From Monodelphis domestica (Eukaryota; Chordata; Mammalia; Didelphimorphia; Didelphidae), in contig NC_077232.1 in the NCBI RefSeq assembly GCF_027887165.1, positions 12,043,636-12,107,635 on the forward strand: a DNA stretch of 64,000 nucleotides, written 5' to 3'. Positions 31,928 through 43,540 of this stretch are shown here, piece after piece. A program made the translations under genes and the position numbers. Below the pieces are notes generated by a model, which had not been told where the DNA came from, ran no database searches, and was given only the letters and a program-made list of their open reading frames with translations. How positions within the stretch are numbered: position 1 is the first letter of the stretch; each line of letters starts with the position of its first letter.

Positions 31928-32265
31928 TGGTCTCTCCCTAGTTTCTGTTTTCCAGTTTTCCCAGCAATTTTTATTAATGAGTTCTTATTCCAAAAACTGG
32001 GATCTTTGGGCTTCTCAAACACTAAATTGCTGGGGTCATTTACCCCTGGGCCATTCCATTGATGCATCGTCCTCTCTCTTAGCCAGTGCCAGACTGTTTT
32101 GATGATTTCTGCTTTATAGGACAGTTTGAGATCTGGTACTTCTAGCCCATCATCCTTCACATTGTTTTCATTAGTTCTCTTGTTATTTGTGACCTTGCCT
32201 TCTTCCAGATGATGTGTGTTCTTATTGTTTCTAATTCTACAAAACACTTCAGTCCTTTCAAACAG
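31928..32265 (-). mobile_element. L1 LINE ORF2 segment (continuation)
   Basis: The - strand frame contains VPDLKLSYKAEIIKTVWHWL and KPKDPSFWNKNSLIKIAGK, typical of marsupial L1 ORF2 upstream of the C-terminal part at 30.3-31.6 kb. Confidence 0.8.
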
Positions 32266-33314
32266 AAACACCTCGCACCCAGGGCCCAATTTCCCAGATC
32301 CTCCCTCCCTCCCTCCCCCAACAATATGATAACATTTCCTGGAGGGGATAGGATCTGAGAGGCAAGTTCAAGGATAGGAGAGAACCAGCTGATTCAGAGA
32401 GGAACTAAAGTTAGTCCCTTCGCTAGGTGCTCCAAGCTGCTCCCTAGCCAAATAGCCACCCCAAGGGCAGTCTGTGGGCCCCCCAAGTCCAGGGGACAGG
32501 CTGCGTTCCCTTCTCTCAGTCCCCCACCCCAAGAGCGAGGGCAGAGACCTCAGGGCGTGCTGGCACACACGCAGCCCATTCCCTTTCTCTCCGCAAAGTC
32601 TGTTCTTCTGCCTCCCACTGGGCACTTCTTTGCAGGGAAAGGTGGGATGTCTAATGTTCTGGGCCCACTCAGGCTGCCAGCCATGGGAATAGTGATGAAT
32701 CACCTGGGCCCCACGCGGCCGGCCCCAAGGACTTTGCAAGGCAGGACTAACCTAGAGCTGGCAGCCCACATGCCCCGGGCTATAATGTGATTCTACGTGA
32801 TTTAATATAGAGATGTCATATTTCTATTATGCTTTTCACAAATTTTGTCATGAACTAGAAGTCCGCTTCTCTCTCCCAGAGAAACAATTTCTCACCTCAG
32901 CTATATCCAAAAGACTCTCTGTGGGTCTCCTGCCTCTCCCGTCTCCCCCAAAGGCAGGTGATGGGGCACGGGGCGTACACACAGGGTCACAGAGCACATA
33001 GTTCCCTGTACAGCATATTGTGGAACAAGACACGTTGCTTACACTAGAAAAAAATTCATGGAGGAAATCCAGTGAAGACTGGTCCGTTTCAGTCCTCTTT
33101 CAGCCTGTCTGTTCCTTCTCTGGTGGAGGAGAGACTCTTCCATCCCGGGGCCCTTGGAGATGTCTTGGATCCTTGCCTTGTTGAGAACAGTGAAGCCAAT
33201 CACAGTCAATCATCATACATTATTGTTATTATTATGCACAGTGTTCTCCTGGTTCTATGAAGCAGGAGTTCTTAAAGACACATCTTCCCTGAAAAAGAAA
33301 AGGAAAACAGATCA
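32266..33314. other. Spacer, mostly non-repeat
   Basis: About 1 kb without a recognised repeat or gene. Around 32780-33060 it becomes AT-rich and complex ('ggctataatgtgattctacg', 'gtacagcatattgtggaac'), which could be a conserved non-coding element or an old unrecognised repeat. Confidence 0.4.
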
Positions 33315-33508
33315 GGGCAGCTGGGTGGCTCAGTGGATAGAGAGCCAGGCCGATATATAGGAGGTCCTGGGTTCGAGTCTAGACTCAGATACTTCCTAGT
33401 TATGTGACCCTGGGCAAGTCACTTAACCCCCATTGCCTACCCCTTACTGCTTGAAACTGTTCATTAGCATTGATTCTAAGATAGAAGGTAAACGATTAAA
33501 AAAAGAAG
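33315..33508 (+). mobile_element. Marsupial SINE (type A), cluster copy 1
   Basis: Complete head 'gggcagctgggtggctcagt', box 'tcctgggttcgagtctagac', and tail 'cattgattctaagatagaag'. Confidence 0.9.
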
Positions 33509-33579
33509 AAAGTTCTTTTATTCTATGGCAAGTTGCATTTGGCATTTTGATTTATATCTTTATGTTCAAAAGTATGTGT

Positions 33580-33796
33580 GGGGCAGCTGGGTGGCTCAGT
33601 GGATTGAGAGTCAGACCCAGGGATGGGATGTCCTGGGTTCAAATCTGACCTCAGCCTCAGCCATTTCCTGGCTGTGTGACCCTAGGTAAGTCACTTAACC
33701 CCCTTTGCCTAGCCCTTACGATTCTTCTGCCTTAGAACCAATACCTGGTATTAATTCTAAGATGGAAAATAAGGGTTTTTAATTTTTAAAAAAGTG
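33580..33796 (+). mobile_element. Marsupial SINE (type A), cluster copy 2
   Basis: Complete. A small internal duplication of 'cctcag' gives 'gacctcagcctcagcc'. The tail is 'ttctaagatggaaaataagg'. Confidence 0.9.
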
Positions 33797-33800
33797 TGCA

Positions 33801-33980
33801 GCAGGGACAGCAGAGTGGATAGGGTACCAAGCCTGGAATCAGGCAGATGGGTTGCAATCCATCCTCAGACATTTCCTAGCTGTGCAATCTTAGGCGAGTC
33901 CCTTAGCCCCGTTTGTCTAGCTCTTGTCCTTCTGCCTTAGCATTGTTACTAACACATAGAGTAAGGATTTTTTTAAAAGT
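33801..33980 (+). mobile_element. Marsupial SINE (type A/B-like), cluster copy 3
   Basis: More diverged than its neighbours: 'gcagggacagcagagtggat' head and 'ttaggcgagtcccttagccc'. Ends in a T/A-rich stretch. Confidence 0.7.
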
Positions 33981-33987
33981 ATCCTAC

Positions 33988-34192
33988 AGGGGCAGCTGGG
34001 TGGCTCAATGGATAGAGAGTCAGGCCTAAAGATAGGTCCTGGGTTCAAATTTGACCTCAGACACTTCCTAGCTGTGTGACCCTGGCCAAGTCACTTCACC
34101 CCCATTGCCCAACCCTTACTGCTCTTCTGCCTTGGAACCAATACACAATATTGATTCTAAGACTGAAGGTAAAGGTTAAAAAAAAAGAAGAA
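33988..34192 (+). mobile_element. Marsupial SINE (type A), cluster copy 4
   Basis: Complete copy with a long A-rich end 'aaaaaaaaagaagaag'. It begins 8 bp after copy 3. Confidence 0.9.
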
Positions 34193-34565
34193 GGGAGTGA
34201 AGCCATTGGAAGAACAATTATTGGGCAGGTCCTTTGGTTGACCTTTTAAATGATACGGTCCAGTCAGATGAAGACATTTGATGTGAGAACCAGCAGTCTG
34301 GGAAGAACCCAGGTCTCTACTTCCTATGGGAAGAGGAGGAGATTTCCTCCCTTCTCTGGACCATGACTTCTAGCAGCAAATGTCCTTGACCAGAAGGAAA
34401 CACTCCACCCAGCAGTTGAAGAGTTCATCAGTTTGGGAGAATTCAAGGCAAAACTGAGGAAGAAGAGTCCCACACCCTCCAGGCAGCCCAAGGCAGGAAT
34501 TGCTTAAAGTGGGCAGCTTTTCCAAGGAGTGGGACCCTTGGATTCTGGATCTCAGCAGTGAGCCA
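34193..34565. other. Spacer between SINE cluster and L1
   Basis: No recognised repeat, gene or motif. Confidence 0.5.
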
Positions 34566-36050
34566 GATCTTTCCTTTTTTTTATTTCATTTTTTAAAATT
34601 CTTCTTTTTTTCATTTCATTTTTAAATTTTTATTTCCTTCTCTTCCTTCAATCCCTCTCACACGAAGAAACAATATGCCGATTAATTATAAATGTGAAGT
34701 CATGCCAAACATATTCCTGTATTGGCTATGCGATGGGACATTGGGTGGGTAGGGGTCAGAGGGGAAGAAAAAACAAGTGAAAAGCTATGTTTCAGGCTTC
34801 CTAAGAGATCATCCATCACTTCTGTCTCTGGAGGCGAGTGGGATTTTTCATCAGAAGTCCTTTGGCATTGTCTTGAATCATTGTATCGAGCAGAGTAGCT
34901 AAGCCTTTCAGAGTTACATTGTTTCTTTCATTGTTACAATGCCATTGTTACTGTTACAGTGTCTTCCTGGTTCCGCTCACTTCACTTTGCATCATCAGTT
35001 CATACAAATCTTCCTAGGTTTCTCTGAAACCATATCCCTTGGCATTTCTTACAGCACAATAATAATTCCATCATACTCATATTCCATCCCCCAATTGATG
35101 AATGTCCCCTCAATTTCCAATTCTTTGCCACAACAAAAAAGATCTGGTATCCATATTTTTGTACAGTGAGTTCTTTTTCCTTTTTCTTTGATCTCTTGAG
35201 ATACAGATCCAAGAGTGGTATTGCTGACTTTAAGGGTATATACAGTTCTATAGCCTATTGGGCAAAGTTCCAAACTCCAGAACGCTTGGATCAGTTCACA
35301 GTTCAACAAACACAGTATTAGTAACCTTAGTTTCCCATACCCCTGTCAACATTTGTCATTTTCCTTTTCTGTCATGTTAGCTAATCTGATAGATGTGAGA
35401 TGGTATCTCAAAGTTGCTTCAATTTGCATTTCTCTAATCAGTAGTGATTTAGAGAATTGTTTCATGTGACTATTGATAGCTTTGATTTCTTCTTCTAAAA
35501 ACTTCCTATTCATATTTACCAATTTCTTAGCCATTTATCCATTGAGGAATAGCTCTTATTTTTATAAGTTTGTCTCAGTTCTCCATACATTTGAGAAAAT
35601 TAGGCCTTTATAAAAGAAATTTGCTATAAAATTTTGTTTTCTGCTTCCTGCTTTTCCTTCTCATTTTGACTGCATTGGTTTTGTTTATGCAACCCCCTTT
35701 TAATTTCATATACTAAAAATTGCTTCCTGCGATCCTCAGTCTCTTGCCTGGTCATAAACTCCTTCCTTTTCTATAGCTCTGATGGGTAAAATTGTTTTAC
35801 TTGTGATAATACCCTTCATGTCTAGATCTTATATCCATTTTATGCCCAGTTTCTGCCAGACTGCTTTCCGATTATCCCAGTACTTTTTGTTGAACAGTGA
35901 GTTCTTGCTTAAAAACTTGGGATTTGAAGTAGGTTACTACAATAACTTACCTCGGTATATTGTGTGCCTGATCTATTCCACTGATCAAGCACACTGGATC
36001 TTAGCCAGTTCCAGATTCTTCTGATGACTATCACTTTCCAAAGAGCTACA
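34566..36050 (-). mobile_element. L1 LINE, old 5'-truncated copy
   Basis: Starts with a T-rich stretch, which is an A-rich end on the - strand. It then carries the L1 ORF2 C-terminal text in - orientation: the frame contains SLLIREMQIEATLRYHLTSI, RLANMTEKENDKC and LNCELIQAFW. Heavily decayed relative to the copy at 30-32 kb. Confidence 0.8.
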
Positions 36051-36181
36051 ACTAAGAGTTGGGCGACAGAGGAAGGGACTTAGTCCCTATAGTGGTGGAC
36101 CTCTGAGTTGTTTTGGCCATGTGTTCCATAATCCTGTGTCTCACTCTCACTCTATTGGATTCAGAGTTTGAATCCATTTTT

Positions 36182-36870
36182 TACCAAATTAGAAAAAAAA
36201 AAAACTATAACAGAGTTCATTTGGAAGAACAAAAGATTGAGAATATCCAGGGAAATAATGGGAAAAATGTGAAGGAGGGTGGCCCAGCAGTACCAGATCT
36301 CAAACTATACTAAAAGGCAGTGGTCATCAAAACAATATGGTACTGGCTAAGAGACAGAAAGGAGGATCAGTGGAATAGACTTGGGGTAAATGAACTCAGC
36401 AAGACAGTCTATGAAAAACCCAAAGATCCCAGATTTGGGGACAAAAATTCACTATTTGACAAAAACTGCTAGGAAGGTTGGGAAACAGTATGGGAGAGAT
36501 TAGGTTTGGACCAATATTTCACACCCTATACCAAGATAAACTCAGAATGGGTGAATGACTTAAATATAAAGAGGGAAACTATAAGTAAATTAGGTGAACA
36601 CAGAATAGCACACTTGTCATCTCTGGGAAAGGAAAGATTTTAAAATCAAGGAAGAATTAGAAAAAATTATAAAATGTAAAATTAATAATTTTGATTCCAT
36701 TAAATTAAACATATTTTGTACACACAAAACCAATGCAACCAAAATTAGAAGGGAAGCAACAAATTAGGGAAAAATCTTTATTACAAAAACCTCTGACAAA
36801 GGTCTAATTACTCAAATATATAAAGAGCTAAATCAATTGTACAAAAAATCAAGCCATTCCCCAAAGTTTG
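36182..36870 (+). mobile_element. L1 LINE ORF2 fragment, head-to-head with the previous copy
   Basis: The + strand text translates piecewise to NRVHLEEQKIENIQGN, GGPAVPDLKLY, VVIKTIWYWLRDRKEDQWN and INSEWVNDLNIKRETIS, typical of marsupial L1 ORF2. It covers ORF2 sequence also present in the - copy at 34566-36050, so the two are separate insertions and not one 5'-inverted element. Confidence 0.8.
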
Positions 36871-38039
36871 AATCCAGTCTTCTCAGAAGATACATACACA
36901 CAAACACATATATACACACATATAATAGTGTAAAACAGGTTTATGGAAGATATTTTGGAGTTACTGTTGTACTAATCCATCTTAGTCAATGTCATTGCTC
37001 AGAGCTGTGTCTAGTGGCTGATTGTTAAAAAGATGTACATTAGTGGGGGCTTATGAGTTAAAGAGTTCAAAAGGACAGCCCCACAAGGTATACCCTTAAG
37101 CCTAAGATTATTACTGCCCTGGGGTGGAGAGGGGGGGAAATCTAGGGGGAATTCTAAAGATATTAAAACACAAGTATTAATAATTTTATCTAAGATATGG
37201 AGAAGCATCTCAATGGGGACTAGAAAATGTGTTGTTCCTATCTGTACTTTTTTGCTCTTTCCCTCTTATTCCTGGATATTGTGAGTTCTGAAAAAGGCCT
37301 ATAATTCCCTTCTCAGCCTGTATCTTGAACCCTAAGTAGTCATTTATTCATTCATCCCTTCCTCTGAGTTTGGTCCTGATTCTGGGATGGGGTTAAAGGG
37401 AAAAGCTCTTGTTCCTGTCTTTATGTGCTAGTGCTTGGGCTAGACATTTAAACAGGAAAATTCTCCAGCCCAAGACTGAGATGGAGACTCCGGACATTGC
37501 TAGGCATATGCCCAGTTTGCCTTTGGAAAATATAGCACTGAATGAAACAAGGTGGATGATGGTCTGACTGGGAGAGAAAAGGCAGTCTATACCTCCCACA
37601 CCCAGAGACTTGAGAAGTCACCCAGCCTGACCAAAATGCCTTGGACCTTCCTGATAAACATCAGCACCACAGTTGGGGTAGGGGTAGAGTAGGAGAAGGT
37701 CCCTCCCTGGGGTGTCATTCAAGGCTTTCTAATGTTTCCAATGCCTAGAGCTTGTGGAATGGTCCTAACAAGATGGCACTGAGAGGGTAGAAGGCCAAAG
37801 AGTGTGAATCCACAGAGCATCTCAGCACTGTTCTCAAGGGATGTCCCCAAAGATTTATGGGTAGAGATTTCAACTTAAAGTAGTCACTTTGGGCTCAGGT
37901 TAGCATCCTCCTTTAAAAAGTCCCAGGGTGCACTTCCCCAGCACCCACCCCATGATAGTAGTTCTTATTTCTCTGGTGTATCAGGTTAGGGTTAACAATT
38001 TTTTAAAACTGAAACAAAAAGGAGAGTTCCATTTAAAAA
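36871..38039. other. Spacer, low-repeat
   Basis: A short CA/TA-rich run at 36888-36925, then about 1.1 kb with no feature I recognise. No open frame with family resemblance. Confidence 0.5.
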
Positions 38040-38240
38040 GAATTTTTAAAAACCCTTCCCTTCCATCATGGAATCAATGCTAAGTATCAGTCAAAGCAGA
38101 AAAGTGATAAGGGCTAGTAAATGGGGGTGAAGTGACTTGCCCAGGGTCACCCAGCTGGGAAGTGTCTGAGGCTACATTTGAGCCCAGAACCTCCCATCTC
38201 CAGGCCTGGCCCTCTATCCACTGAGCCACTTATCAGCTTC
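38040..38240 (-). mobile_element. Marsupial SINE (type A), reverse
   Basis: Complete on the - strand: the reverse of the tail ('tcatggaatcaatgctaagt') and of the box ('tgagcccagaacctcccatc') are clear. Confidence 0.85.
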
Positions 38241-38252
38241 TATTTAAAGCAT

Positions 38253-38440
38253 GGGGATAGCTGGGTAGCTCAGTGGGTTGAGAGCCAGGCCTAGAGATGG
38301 GAGGTCCTAGGTTCAAATCTGACCTCAGACACTTCCCAGCTGTGTGACCCTGGGCAAGCCACTTGACCCCCATTGCCTAGCCCTTACCGCTCTTCTGCCT
38401 TGGAGCCAATACACAGTATTGACTCCAAGAGGGAAGGTGA
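38253..38440 (+). mobile_element. Marsupial SINE (type A) with microsatellite tail
   Basis: Complete copy starting 13 bp after the reverse copy. Its A/G-rich end runs straight into the GAAG/GAAA array, so the array probably grew from the SINE tail. Confidence 0.9.
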
Positions 38441-38787
<347 letters not shown>

Positions 38788-38794
38788 ATATTAA

Positions 38795-38938
38795 TGACAG
38801 AAATAGGCCTTGTTCAGTGACACATGTAAAACCCAGTGGAATTGTGGTGGAGGGGAGGGAAAGAATGTGAATCATGTAATCATGGAAAAAATATCAATTA
38901 ACCAATTAAATAAAAATTTTCAATAAAAAAATAAAGCA
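38795..38938 (+). mobile_element. L1 3' end, 5'-truncated
   Basis: 'cagtgacacatgtaaaaccc', 'gggaaagaatgtgaatcatg' and 'caattaaataaaaattttca' with an A-rich end match the terminal 3' UTR of marsupial L1 as I know it. Confidence 0.6.
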
Positions 38939-39019
38939 TATAATGTAACCAAAAGATTTCAGTAACCTGAGCTACACACCGATCCAGAACTTTCTTTCTA
39001 AGTCTCTGATTCAGGCAGT

Positions 39020-39150
39020 GAATGCACGATTTAGTCCCATTTTATTAATGGGGAAACTGAGGCCCCAGAAGATTAAGTGGCCAGCTCGGGGTCACAGCTA
39101 ATACATAGCAGAGCTGGGCATTGAGTTCAGGGCTGCCTTGCCCTGTAAGT
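39020..39150 (-). repeat. Old MIR copy
   Basis: 'cattttattaatggggaaac', 'ggtcacagctaatacatagc' and 'gagctgggcattgagttcag' in reverse MIR order. Confidence 0.65.
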
Positions 39151-40364
39151 TCGTGAATTCTGCCCATCACCCTGAGAACACAGGAGAGCTGCCAGCTGAG
39201 ATCTTTCCCCTAAAGGGGCCAAGCTAGAAACCAGAGCTGAGAGACGGCCTGCTTCTCAGATACCCACAGGAGGAGCAACTGGATACCCTGCCCAGTGTCA
39301 GATCTGGAAACCCGAGAGGCCCAGGCCCCCCAGTGACACAGGAGACCAAGGGAGAAACAAGAGAAAGGAAGCGCTGACCCACAGCCACTCGGCCCCACCG
39401 GACTGTCACCACCACCATGACCATGATTGGCAAATTCAGCCGCCATCATCTCTATTAGCAATGTAAGCTCCACCTTAGCTGTTACCATGAGAGACACCTC
39501 TCCCATCATCCACTTCAACCCAGCATGTATTTATTTGGCACCTACTGTGTGCCAGGCACTGAGGACCCAAAGACAAATAGGAAATGGTCTCCTCAAGGAT
39601 CCTCTGCCTTACTGGGAGACAATTCATGCTAACAGAAGCTATTTAAAGAGGAAGCACTAATCACAGGGTTCAGAAAAGGTCCCTCATGAGATGAACTTAG
39701 ATCTAGAAGTTCAGAGTCAAGAAGTGAGAAGGAACGTCATGTCAGGCGTGGGGCACAGACTGTGCAAAGTCAATGGTGGTAGGAGATGGAGTATCCAATT
39801 AAGGAATAGCAAGTATGCCTGTTTTCTAGAAGTTTCCATCATCACCACATCATTAGCATCACCACCATTATTATCATCATTACATGTTTCAACAACAAAT
39901 ACTTGTGTTCAGGTCACTTGAAAGATTTTTTTTTGTTCTAATCCTGTGATTTCATTGGTTTCATGGACTCTGAGAAAATGCTTTCTCCATTGGGGACCTG
40001 CTCAGTGACATATAATCTTACATAGCTACTGGGGCCACTTAAAGGCAAGATGATATCTGGCCAATGTGGGTCAAAGGTGAGACTTGAACTCAGGACTTCT
40101 GATCATACAAATGCAAAGATGGAAACAAGAGCTTGTCCTCAAGAAGCTTCCTATGGATAGAGAAGATAGGATGCCAGCCCTGGGCAGTTGGAGCCACCCA
40201 GTTTCCAAGGCCTTTTATCTCCCTCTATTCAGCTGCAAAATACTCATGTCTCTGCTAAGAGACCTAAAATGGGGTCAGGAGAATTGGACCCAAATGAAAT
40301 GACCAAACAACGACACAAATTAGAATGTAAATTCCAGATGTTTGGCTTGTGGATTAGTGTTCAT
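39151..40364. other. Spacer with LINE remnant and CAT-rich run
   Basis: 39523-39620 is an L2/L3-type fragment ('cctactgtgtgccaggcact'). 39836-39890 is an imperfect ATC/ACC run. Nothing else is recognised. Confidence 0.5.
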
Positions 40365-40500
40365 AGATACAGATCTCAGAGGCCATCTAGCCCAACCCCT
40401 TCCTTTTACAGATTGGGAAACTGAGACCCAAAAATAGCTAAGTGACCACAGATTTGAACCCAGACTGTCTGACCCTAGAACTAACACTCTTACCAGTGTG
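40365..40500 (-). repeat. Old MIR copy
   Basis: 'gaggccatctagcccaaccc', 'cttttacagattgggaaact' and 'gatttgaacccagactgtct': a good reverse MIR 3' half. Confidence 0.7.
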
Positions 40501-40956
40501 CCAGCATTGTGCTAGGTACATAGTAAGCATTCCCTTAGGGTTTTCTCATTCATTCATTCTTTTAATTGAACTGACGTTTTTACTCAACTCTACCTAGGAT
40601 TAAAAAGCAGAAACTCGAGATCAGTATTGTGATGGGGTCCACAGAGTGGCTTTCTCCCAGTACAGAGTGTTCTTGACTTTGAAAAGTTCCATGACTCGTC
40701 CCTAATCATCCCTTATACAAACAGGAGACTCACTTATGTAGGAAAGAAACCAAGGTCAGAGTCTGGACTTCATTACACAGACAGGTGAAAACTGAAAAGA
40801 GGGGCCTGGTGAGTTCGGAGACAGGGAAGGATTCATCAGGCCAAGTAGGAATGGAAAGAAGCAGATGCTTTCAAGAGCAGGAGGCCTGGACGGTGGAGAG
40901 AGATAAGCATGGAGAATGTTTGTGTAACCCTACCATGAGAAGTCAGGAGGGCCAAC

Positions 40957-41512
40957 TCTGTGCATGTGTGTCTGTCTGAATGCCTGCCTGTGTCTGTGTC
41001 TGGGTCTGGGTCAGTGACTGTGCCTGTGTCAGTGTCAGTGTCAGTGTCAGTGTCAGTGTAAAGTGTCAGTGTCTGGGTCTGGGTTGGGGTCAGCATCTAT
41101 GTCTATATCTGTGTCTGTGTCAGTGTCAGTGTCTATGTGTCAGTATCAGTGTCAGTGTCAGTGTCTGTATCTGTGTCTGTGTCTGTGTCTGTGTCTGTGT
41201 CTGTGTCAGTGTCTGGGTCTATGACTGTGTCTGTATCTGAGTCTGGGTCAGTGTCTATGCCTGTGTCAGTGTCTGTATCTGTATCTGAGTCTGGGTCAGT
41301 GTCTGTATCTGTATCTGAGTCTGGGTCAGTGTCTGTGTCAATGTCAGTGTCTGTATCTGTGTCTATGTCTGTGTCTGTATCTGTGTCTGCGTCAGTGTCT
41401 GGGTCTATGTCATTGTCAATGTCTGTGTCTGTATCTCTGTGTCATTGTCTGTGTCTGTATTCTATCAGTGTCATTGTCTGTGTCTATGTCAAGGTCTGTG
41501 TCTGTGTTTGGA
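40957..41512 (+). repeat. (GTGTCN)n imperfect hexanucleotide array
   Basis: About 550 bp built from GTGTCT and GTGTCA units with GGGTCT and GTATCT variants. Larger blocks such as 'gtatctgagtctgggtca' recur at 41231, 41281 and 41311, showing block duplication. It encodes only Ser-Val repeats and is not a gene. Confidence 0.95.
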
Positions 41513-42110
41513 AGTGGTAACTCAACTGCTGCTCAGGACCTTACTTACTTACTTGGGTCCCTTAGTGGAGGGTTGAGACTGCTAAGAAGGAGCCTGGCAA
41601 CAGAATTGCCACCCTGGGAACAAAGGGGATGTTTGTCCCCCCTCCAAGGGAAGATAAAGGAAGACACATGACTCCTCTGTTTAAAGTGCCCAAACCTCAG
41701 GGGTCTAAAGCAAGTGGGAAAGATCTGGGAGGGTATTAAGGATAGAACCACAGAGAGCAAAGCCTGGACACTCCTGGCTGGGAAGAAAGCATTTGTTTTC
41801 TGTGGATCAAATCTTCTGGATTATTATTGCTCGAGAAAGGATAATGCAGCTGCCCGTGCTATGACTTCCCTTACTCCTTTGACCCCTCATCGAATTCTCT
41901 GTTTTTATGTATGTAGGGTCTTAGGAGGAGTAAGTAGCTCATTCTGCTGAGACGAGGTGAGAATGGGATACCTCGTGCCCAAAGCATCTTAGTCCCCAAA
42001 GGGAGAGAGGAGGCCAGGGACACGAGGCACCCCACCCTGTCTGATGCTCACAGTTACCATCATTCTCATGACCATCACTATCCCCATCACCATCTTCAAT
42101 TCAGTACTGA
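41513..42110. other. Spacer, unremarkable
   Basis: No recognised repeat apart from a short CAT-rich run near 42050-42100. Confidence 0.5.
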
Positions 42111-42114
42111 ATCA

Positions 42115-42245
42115 GAGAGACATCTTAGAGATTATCTAGTTCTATTTCTTCATTTTAAAGAGGAGGCAGCTGAGTCCCAAGGCAGTTAAGTGTCCAAGGT
42201 CACACAACCGGTTTGTGGTAGAGTTGAGACTCAAATCTGTGGAAT
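42115..42245 (-). repeat. Old MIR copy
   Basis: 'cattttaaagaggaggcagc', 'gtccaaggtcacacaaccgg' and 'gttgagactcaaatctgtgg'. Confidence 0.65.
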
Positions 42246-42254
42246 CCTCCAAGG

Positions 42255-42620
42255 TGCTCACCACATAATCATCATCATCTCCATCATGGCGCCTCTTCCC
42301 CTCCCCCACCCCGTCATCACCATTGCCAACATCATCATCTTCGCCATTATTATCATCATCACCACCACTATAGCCATTTCCAGCAGCAGCAGCAGCAGCA
42401 TTATTGCTACTGTCATAAGTCATCATTATCCCCCCATGATAATCTACCACTTTTCCCACCACCCAGCCGCCATCCCCATCCCCACAATCATCCCCATCAG
42501 CACCACTTTGACTGTTTCCACCACAACCGCAATCATCCTGGCCCTCGTTGCCATCCTCATTGTCATCAAGATCCCCCCATCGTCTGCTTTGTCACCCCCC
42601 CACCATGATTGGTCATTGCA
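42255..42620 (+). repeat. Imperfect CAT/CAC triplet-rich region
   Basis: A long diverged stretch of ATC, CAC and CAT triplets, including a short (CAG)6 run at 42382-42399. It reads as an old degraded microsatellite; the Ile/Thr/Ser-rich frame is a by-product. Confidence 0.6.
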
Positions 42621-43399
42621 ATCCTCATTCCCTTCCCCACCAGCTTTGCCATCCCAAGGTGGGGTAGTGGCAAACCCAGTCCTTGCCATCCCTGCCTCCG
42701 CCATCTTCCTCCCCACCGTCACCACTACCCTCTGCCATCTTTACCTACCAGGTCATTGAGGCAAACCCTCGCCTTGCCAGCCAGGATCTCCAGTGATTCC
42801 GGCCTCTCCTCCTTCTCCCAGGAAAATTCCCAAATCCCAATTTCAAAGGAAAGCCAAGCGTTGCCAGCTGTCCTTGGTCAGGTGCCCAACTGGCTCTAGG
42901 GGGTGGGGATGGGTCAGGCTTCCCTCCATTGCCCAGAGCCACCTGCCCCACATCTTGCCCAAAGCTTCACCTTCACCCATTCATACCACCTTGGGGCTGG
43001 CTTTGCCAGCTGCGCCACTGCTGCCCGTCCCCGGCCTGGTCCAAAGTGTCAGTGATGTTTGCTGGCCCGCCTCCTCTTCCCTTCTCGAAATGTCTGCTAG
43101 TCCAGGTTGTCTAAATGTCTGTTGAGAGTGACTCCCCCTCCAGATGGTCGGAGAGAGAATGAGGGGAATGTTCAGAGTTGTATGCAACTCCATCTGGCTC
43201 TGCATAATGAAGGACCCAAAGTTCTCACACGTTCTCAGCCAGGGGCTCGCTACCACACTACTGATCCCCACGGGCTGTAGGCGCACCCCCACCCCCACCC
43301 AGCACCCTCTCCTCACCCTCCCTGGTGGGCCCCCTGTGTGTCCAGGAAACCAGCTTTCAGGCGGGGTGGCCTTTTGCTTCTGGCTGCTCGCACACAGGA
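42621..43399. other. Spacer, GC-moderate
   Basis: No recognised repeat or gene. Confidence 0.45.
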
Positions 43400-43540
43400 T
43401 CATTGATTTGGATCGGAGGGGCTACAGAGATCTAAGCTCTCATTTTACAGAAGAGGAAACTGAGGCCCTGGCAAGTTAATCAAGTAGTAAGTGTTGGAGC
43501 CAGGATTTGAACCGAGATCCTCCCTCCTCTCCTCCAGATT
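43400..43540 (-). repeat. Old MIR copy
   Basis: 'ctctcattttacagaagagg', 'aaactgaggccctggcaag' and 'gccaggatttgaaccgagat'. Confidence 0.7.

Noticed and set aside
33315-34192. tRNA gene cluster suggested by the A and B boxes
   Set aside because: The boxes belong to tRNA-derived SINEs, which lack an intact tRNA fold and carry SINE tails.
36182-36870. 5'-inverted single L1 insertion together with 34566-36050
   Set aside because: Both pieces contain the same ORF2 segment, which a single twin-primed insertion would not give.
40836-41096. CRISPR-like or satellite array
   Set aside because: Repeats are short hexamers with no spacers; a simple sequence array in a mammalian genome.
41137-41520. Ser-Val repeat protein
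   Set aside because: Translation of the GTGTCN array with no other sequence content.
42190-42759. 189-residue Ile/Thr/Ser-rich frame as a membrane protein
   Set aside because: It is produced by a degraded CAT/CAC microsatellite; the apparent hydrophobicity comes from ATC/ATT codons.
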